Assembly: GCA_019752015.1 (NCBI GenBank)
Contig: JAIEMQ010000005.1
Location: 154,813 to 218,812, forward strand
Reading direction: 5' to 3'
Length of the DNA stretch: 64,000 bases
Source: Cyanobacteriota bacterium
GTDB taxonomy: Bacteria; Acidobacteriota; Vicinamibacteria; Vicinamibacterales; UBA2999
Shown here piece after piece: positions 59,458-64,000 of this stretch. Made by a program: the position numbers and the translations under genes. Below the pieces are notes generated by a model. The model ran no database searches, was not told the DNA's origin, and was given only the letters and a program-made list of their open reading frames with translations. How positions within the stretch are numbered: the first letter of the stretch is position 1; every line of letters begins with the position of its first letter.

Positions 59458-62270
59458 TGTGCGGCCGTCGAGGTTTTCGAAACGGCCGCGCCCCCCATGT
59501 CGTTCCAGAACAGCAGCGCGTTGAAGATCATCTGGTGCTCGCCAAAGGTCTGCCAGCGGTAGATCGGATTGTTCGCGAACATGATCACACGGCCCTTGCC
59601 GGACGGCGCGTCCACGACCATCGGGCGGTTGCGGATCTGATCGGGATTGCGCATCAATCCGCCGAGCACGCCCGCTTCGCCGCCGGTGAAGCGCGCGATC
59701 ACCTGCGGGCGCTCCGGTGACGTGCCCGCGAACTGTTCGAAGCCCGCCGGCGGTCCCGCCTGCAGCAGCGGCCCACCGGCGTAGCGCACCGGCAGCGTCT
59801 TCTGCGCGTACCCGAACATCGTCGGATGCGTGGGGATCAGGATCTCGCTGTTCACGTACGGCCCCGGCGCATAGAACCCCTGCGCCGGGCTCTGGGCGTC
59901 GACGCCCTTCGCGAGGCCGAACTCCGCCGGGAAGTAGCTGGCCACGCCCATCGTCACCAGCACGCCGCCGTCGTCGACGAATTTCTGGAACTCGGCCGCG
60001 CCGGCGAGGCCCATGCCGCCGCGCACGTCATCGGTCTCCGCATACATGCCGAGCGACTTGAACTTGTCGTTCTTCTTGTAGGCGATCGGCTTCGACAGTT
60101 TCGGGTTCTCGTAGACAATCGCCTTGCCGCTGTTGGTCTGGTGCGGCATCACGATCACGTCGTACTTCGATCGCAGGTTGGCCCCGGCCTGGACGTGATC
60201 CTTGTGAATCAGGTCGAACGGAATCTCCCAGCGATCGAACGCCAGCCTGACCCACCCGACCTTCTCCGTATTCGCCCACGTCGTGTACATCGCGATGCGC
60301 GGCAGATCGACGTCGACGGTTTGCAGATCGGCGGGCGCCGACTGCACCGCCAGCGCCTGCAGGCCAAGTGATTCGATTTCCCTGCGCGCGCGATCCGTCG
60401 ACGGAATCAGCAGCGAGCCGGCTGGGAACTCCCGATCGCCGACCTTGAACGCCGCCTTCGACGCCTTGATTGCTGAATCCTTCAGGCGATATCGCAGCGT
60501 GATCAGATTCAACGAGCCGTTGTGCGCGACGATATAGACAGAGTTGCTCGCGCCGATCGCGCCATTCGGATCGAGCAGCACTCCAAGCGTCGTCACATCT
60601 TCCTTGAGCAGCGTCGCGGCCGAATCGAGGATCGTCTTGTCCTCGATCGTCTTGACGTCGATGTTGTTCGCCATGCCCATCGACCACGCTGAATCGTCAT
60701 AGGTCGTCAGCGCCGGATCCGGATAGGTCTGCTTCTCGAGCAGCGTCTTGGCGAGCGGCCCGTAGGGTTGATTCAACTTCACGATGTACGAGCCCGCGGC
60801 AAACGTCCCTTCCTTGACCTTGATCTCCGCGGTCGCGCGGTGCACTTCGATCGCCTGCCGCCGCAGCAGGTTGGCGACGCGATCGACCTGTGACTGATCG
60901 CGCTGTCCCGCGGCGAGCACGAACGCGTAGGGCGGCTTCTCGGCGCCGCGCTTCACGGCGTTCGCGGATTTCTTGTAGTAGTTCTCGACGACCATTTGCG
61001 GGAACTTCGACGTCAGCTCGAGCGCCGTCAACACCCCGGTTTCGGCGTAGTTGATCGAGTTGCGGATCGACCAGTCAACGCTGCCGGCCGGCGCCGGATT
61101 CGGCCGGTACCACTGGCGCTGCGTCTGCGCGCCAGAAAGATTCGCTTTCTTCGTGTTCGCGCCGCCCTGGTTGAAGATCTCGTACATCCGCAACATGCCG
61201 TTGTGATTGGCAGCCGCGAAACCGAGATAGCCGGGCGACCACATATCGACGAACCCGAAGTGCCACACGCCCGGCATCCCGTACGACGTCAGCTTGTTGA
61301 CTTCATAGGTCGCGAAGAACGGCAGCTCGGTGTAGAGAATCGGATCGAGGTTCGCGTTCTGCGGCGGCTGGCCGCTGAACGTGTAGAGCAGCGTCTGCGC
61401 TTCATGCAGGTCGTGCCAGACCGGCGGCACCCAGTTCAAGTACCAATTCAGATGCGCGCGCAGCGAATCGACGCCGTAGTTGATGTCGCGGTTGTTGTCG
61501 TGAAACACGTACTTGCCCCAGTACGGAGGGCCGCCGTAGTTTTCGCCGCCGTCGTAGGCCTCGTCGATCTTGTAGGCGTAGTACCAATCAACATAGCGAT
61601 CGCGTCCATCAACGTCGGTTGTGCCGGTGATGCTGACGATGACGTTGTCGCGAATCTGCTTGATGTAGGGCTCTTCGCTCACCGCGAGCCGATACGCGAG
61701 CTCGATCACGGCTTCAGGCGGATTGGTTTCGGCTGAGTGCAGTCCGGCGCTGATGTGATAGTGCGGCCTGGTGTTGGCGATGAGCTTCTGCGCGTCCGCA
61801 TCGCTGAGGCCGCGCGGGTCCGCGATCTTTCTCGTGTTCTGACGATTGACTTCGAGGTTCTTGAGGTTCGCCTCCGACGTCACATAGAGCACCATGATGT
61901 CGCGGCCTTCTTCCGTCTTGCCGGTCACTTCCGTCCTGACGCGGCCCGGCAGCGCTTTTTCGAGCGCGCGGAAATACCGCTGCTGATCCGCGACGTAGGT
62001 CAGCTTCTTCTCGGTGCCGATGTGGTACCCGAGCACGTCTTTCGGCGACGGCACGCCGGTTTTCTCGGGCAGATGATCAACAAGCGGCGACAAAAACTCC
62101 GGCTTGGTTGTCGCTTTTTTGACGAACTCCGCAAATTCCGCGTCGTTCTGCTCAGCTTGAGGCGAGGTTTTGCCCTGAGCGAAGGCCGGTTCGGAGAACC
62201 GGCCTGAGTCGAAGGGTAGAAAGAGGGCAAGGACGAGCAACCAGCCTGGGAGGCGCATCTTTTTGGTCAT
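59454..62270 (-). CDS. Large secreted M14-family zinc carboxypeptidase
   Basis: The protein has 938 residues. A signal peptide (LLVLALFLPFDS…FAQ) is interrupted or extended by a palindromic insert reading FDSGRFSEPAFAQGK (20-34). The zinc site is H178-x-x-E181 (SAGLHSAETNPPEA) with H286 or nearby (VPPVWHDLHEAQTLLYT). Long C-terminal regions (550-930) carry a glutamine-amidotransferase-like domain (VIVMPHQTNSGKAIVYENPKL, DDGGVLVTMGVASYFPAEFGL). It is a paralogue of the enzyme at 14512 with the same domain plan. It probably degrades proteins or peptides outside the cell. GAAGGA lies 12 bases upstream of the ATG. Confidence 0.9.
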   Translation of the reverse strand: MTKKMRLPGWLLVLALFLPFDSGRFSEPAFAQGKTSPQAEQNDAEFAEFVKKATTKPEFLSPLVDHLPEKTGVPSPKDVLGYHIGTEKKLTYVADQQRYFRALEKALPGRVRTEVTGKTEEGRDIMVLYVTSEANLKNLEVNRQNTRKIADPRGLSDADAQKLIANTRPHYHISAGLHSAETNPPEAVIELAYRLAVSEEPYIKQIRDNVIVSITGTTDVDGRDRYVDWYYAYKIDEAYDGGENYGGPPYWGKYVFHDNNRDINYGVDSLRAHLNWYLNWVPPVWHDLHEAQTLLYTFSGQPPQNANLDPILYTELPFFATYEVNKLTSYGMPGVWHFGFVDMWSPGYLGFAAANHNGMLRMYEIFNQGGANTKKANLSGAQTQRQWYRPNPAPAGSVDWSIRNSINYAETGVLTALELTSKFPQMVVENYYKKSANAVKRGAEKPPYAFVLAAGQRDQSQVDRVANLLRRQAIEVHRATAEIKVKEGTFAAGSYIVKLNQPYGPLAKTLLEKQTYPDPALTTYDDSAWSMGMANNIDVKTIEDKTILDSAATLLKEDVTTLGVLLDPNGAIGASNSVYIVAHNGSLNLITLRYRLKDSAIKASKAAFKVGDREFPAGSLLIPSTDRARREIESLGLQALAVQSAPADLQTVDVDLPRIAMYTTWANTEKVGWVRLAFDRWEIPFDLIHKDHVQAGANLRSKYDVIVMPHQTNSGKAIVYENPKLSKPIAYKKNDKFKSLGMYAETDDVRGGMGLAGAAEFQKFVDDGGVLVTMGVASYFPAEFGLAKGVDAQSPAQGFYAPGPYVNSEILIPTHPTMFGYAQKTLPVRYAGGPLLQAGPPAGFEQFAGTSPERPQVIARFTGGEAGVLGGLMRNPDQIRNRPMVVDAPSGKGRVIMFANNPIYRWQTFGEHQMIFNALLFWNDMGGAAVSKTSTAAQ
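62170..62216. repeat. Nested palindromic insert in the M14 signal-peptide region
   Basis: AGGCCGGTTC-GGA-GAACCGGCCT (62183-62205) sits between GCCCTGAGCGA and GAGTCGAAGGG, halves of the FDSAQGK-type element found at 30726 and 14586. Confidence 0.7.
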
Positions 62271-62357
62271 TGCAATAAGTCCTTCAAATACCGTGGCTTA
62301 CTGGATTTTACGGGGCCGGGGCTGTGTTCCGACCCCCACGATTTTGGGCAAAAACCG

Positions 62358-62387
62358 TTGAGAGAGCGCGTGCGCAAACGATAGAAT
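62358..62387 (+). promoter_or_regulatory. Promoter of the DGQHR gene
   Basis: TTGAGA (62358-62363) and TAGAAT (62382-62387) are spaced by 18 bases, 22 bases before the ATG at 62410. Confidence 0.6.
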
Positions 62388-62409
62388 CCGACTCTTTGGG
62401 CGGACTCAT

Positions 62410-63549
62410 ATGATCAGCGTAGCGGCTATCCGGATGCAGCAGTTCGGCGTGCAATTCTATCAGGCCTCCCTCACGGCCAGCGACATCGACAAGCTCGTGC
62501 GATTCGAAGTGCTGAGCTACCAGGACGAGGCCAAGGCCGGGTTGCGCGGCAAGAAAAAGGGCGGTCCGCAGTCGAAGATCAACTGGGATTTGCTCGAACG
62601 CCGCATTGCGTCGAATGAGAAGGCCTACCAGCGCCAGATCATCCGCAAGAAGATCGACGAGCTCGTGCAGTACTACGAGCAGTGCCGCCAGGCGCGCGAT
62701 CTGCCGTCGATTCCCGGCGCCGTCATCATCTCGTGCGACGAGAAACTGAGCTTCGAGCCCGTTGAGAGCGGCTCGTGGGTCGGCCGGCTCAAGGTGCCCG
62801 AGCGCGAAGGCATCCTCCGCGCCATCGACGGCCAGCACCGCCTGCTCGCGCTGCACGCCGACATCGAGCGCTTCGGCGACGAGCCGTTCACCGTGCCGGC
62901 GATCATTTTCGATCGCGTTCCCGAAGATCACATCGTGCAGATGTTCGTCACCATCAACGCGAAGCACACGCGCCTCAACGCGTCGCACCTGGTGTCGCTC
63001 TCGGGCCGCCAGCTCTATCGTGATGAGGCGCTCGCCGCCGCGCACGACGTGGTGCGCGCCATCAACGATCGCGAAGAGTCGCCGCTGTTCGGCGAGATCA
63101 AGCTGCTCGGCGTCGGCAAGGGCCGCGTCGGCCAGGCGCCGCTCGCGCAGGAGCTCAAGAAGCTGTTTGCCGACGAAGCCGCGCTCGGCGGCGCCCGCAA
63201 GAGCGAGCAATTCCGCGAGGAGTCGAAGAAGTTCTTCGTCAACTACTTCAAGCAGATCTCGACCATCTTCGAGTCCGCCTGGAACGGCCGCAAGTACAGC
63301 ATCAAGTCCGCGACCGCTCTGCGCGCGTTCATCCGCGTGGCCCCGGACGTGATTCAGAAGATCGATCAGCATCACGCCGATCGCACCGACTACCGCGCCA
63401 TTGGCCGCGTCATCTCGCCGTGGGGCCGCCGCATCGGCGCGCTTCGCTTCGAGACCGAAGGCGCGTGGAAGCGGCAGGGGACCACCGTCGACAACCTGAC
63501 GAAGGAGCTTCGGCTCGCGCTGCAATATCCCGAAGGCGCCGCGGGATAA
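62410..63549 (+). CDS. DGQHR-domain protein (DndB-like)
   Basis: The protein has 379 residues. The signature is ILRAIDGQHRLLALHADIERFGDEPFTVPAIIF (D-G-Q-H-R near 140), followed by VTINAKHTRLNASHLVSLSG. An N-terminal helical part (about 1-100) and a C-terminal helical domain (200-375) complete the family length. DndB proteins of this type regulate DNA phosphorothioation or act in related defence islands; stand-alone DGQHR proteins also occur. No dnd or ssp partners are seen within this window. Neighbouring sequence downstream is repeat-rich. Confidence 0.82.
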   Translation: MISVAAIRMQQFGVQFYQASLTASDIDKLVRFEVLSYQDEAKAGLRGKKKGGPQSKINWDLLERRIASNEKAYQRQIIRKKIDELVQYYEQCRQARDLPSIPGAVIISCDEKLSFEPVESGSWVGRLKVPEREGILRAIDGQHRLLALHADIERFGDEPFTVPAIIFDRVPEDHIVQMFVTINAKHTRLNASHLVSLSGRQLYRDEALAAAHDVVRAINDREESPLFGEIKLLGVGKGRVGQAPLAQELKKLFADEAALGGARKSEQFREESKKFFVNYFKQISTIFESAWNGRKYSIKSATALRAFIRVAPDVIQKIDQHHADRTDYRAIGRVISPWGRRIGALRFETEGAWKRQGTTVDNLTKELRLALQYPEGAAG

Positions 63550-64000
63550 TGCGCAAGATTGTGATCCCATCGATCAAATTCGTATGCGCCGTGCAACGTT
63601 GTTGATGACGGATCGCAGAAAACAGGCCTGAATTCCCGCGGCATGGACTTTGGATTATTGGTCCGCGTCGCCAGTCTGTTTACTGTGGCACTAGTGCTGC
63701 AGTAGCTGGGGGGAGCCAGGTTGGCGGCAACTTTTGGGCGGCGTTTCCGCATAGGGGGCGCCGCCCTTAGTCATTTCAGCCCACCCAAAGTGCCACCCAA
63801 AGTGTCATTGACGGATCTGTGGCTCAACCCTACGATGCGGTAACCAGTTTGACGAGGGAGACGCCATGGGACGCTCGCACACACCGCGTGTCGAGCCATA
63901 AGTAAGTGTTACCGAACGACGCTTCGTCGCGCCATAACAGGTGTTACCGAAGGGCGGGGGGTTTTGAGCATTTGAACAGACGCGGCGGCGCAGGCGTTTT
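63550..64000. other. Gene-free 450 bp with hairpin and direct repeats at the window end
   Basis: No convincing gene is found. A GGGCGGCG...CGCCGCCC stem (63736-63743 with 63759-63766) is followed by TTAG and could end DGQHR transcription. CACCCAAAGTG occurs twice (from 63782). GCCATAA...GTGTTACCGAA occurs at 63895-63916 and again at 63931-63951, separated by CGACG-CTT-CGTCG. These look like the edge of a mobile or repeat element that continues beyond the window. Confidence 0.5.

Overview
This 64 kb window is high-GC, gene-dense bacterial chromosome. The gene repertoire points to an acidobacterium, most likely of the Vicinamibacteria type (inference, no marker gene is present). Supporting signs are a serine/threonine kinase with a C-terminal beta-propeller, ADOP-type ABC permeases (several in decay), many secreted peptidases (two large M14 enzymes, M28, M24), ECF sigma/anti-sigma control, HEAT-repeat secreted proteins, and many short palindromic and tandem repeats at gene ends and inside genes. 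I found no tRNA, rRNA, CRISPR array, prophage or intact insertion sequence other than one REP-associated transposase.

Layout. 0-4 kb: a 5'-truncated kinase, a frameshifted kinase remnant and decayed nucleotidyltransferase (MNT/HepT-like and AbiEii-like) cassettes. 4-9 kb: mscL, a DinB-like protein, then an ECF sigma, anti-sigma and two HEAT-repeat secreted proteins in one run. 9-12.4 kb: a decayed defence-type island, with a helicase remnant joined to a 5'-truncated Fic gene, a methyltransferase stub, a HigBA-like toxin-antitoxin pair and a broken ADOP permease. 12.4-25.3 kb: metabolism and secreted hydrolases (acyl-CoA synthetase, M14, M28, NUDIX, PAS-GGDEF, esterase, SDR, YdeI, a secreted SAM methyltransferase). 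25.3-27.5 kb: a RAYT transposase flanked by REP palindromes, inserted in the 3' end of a sodium/solute symporter gene. 27.5-30 kb: a secreted amidase.

30-37.3 kb is a same-strand block: radical SAM protein, STN-domain protein, GNAT, Omp85-like barrel, secreted kinase-like protein, PAP2 phosphatase and a second secreted kinase-like protein. This is the best candidate for an undescribed system. 37.4-41.7 kb holds pntB, pntA and a MATE exporter. 41.8-47 kb is a lipid-linked glycan cluster: an ABC flippase-like exporter, an ALG11-like glycosyltransferase, a WecA/MraY-like (ALG7-type) transferase and an ALG1-like glycosyltransferase. 48-53.6 kb is a BlaI/BlaR-type operon in which the receptor carries HEAT repeats, followed by a TAP-like hydrolase and a broken ADOP permease. 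53.6-56 kb: an FTR1 iron permease behind a Fur-like box, OsmC and an acyltransferase-like membrane protein. 56-64 kb: M24 and M14 peptidases, DUF4112, two gene-decay scars and a stand-alone DGQHR (DndB-like) protein.

Genes often overlap by ATGA, GTGA or TTGA. Many first genes have a TANAAT-like -10 only 6-10 bases before the start codon, which suggests common leaderless transcription. Several repeat families recur: GGCGG palindromes shared by the RAYT flanks and the ECF operon, in-frame palindromic inserts after signal peptides, and 8-bp tandem repeats across stop codons.
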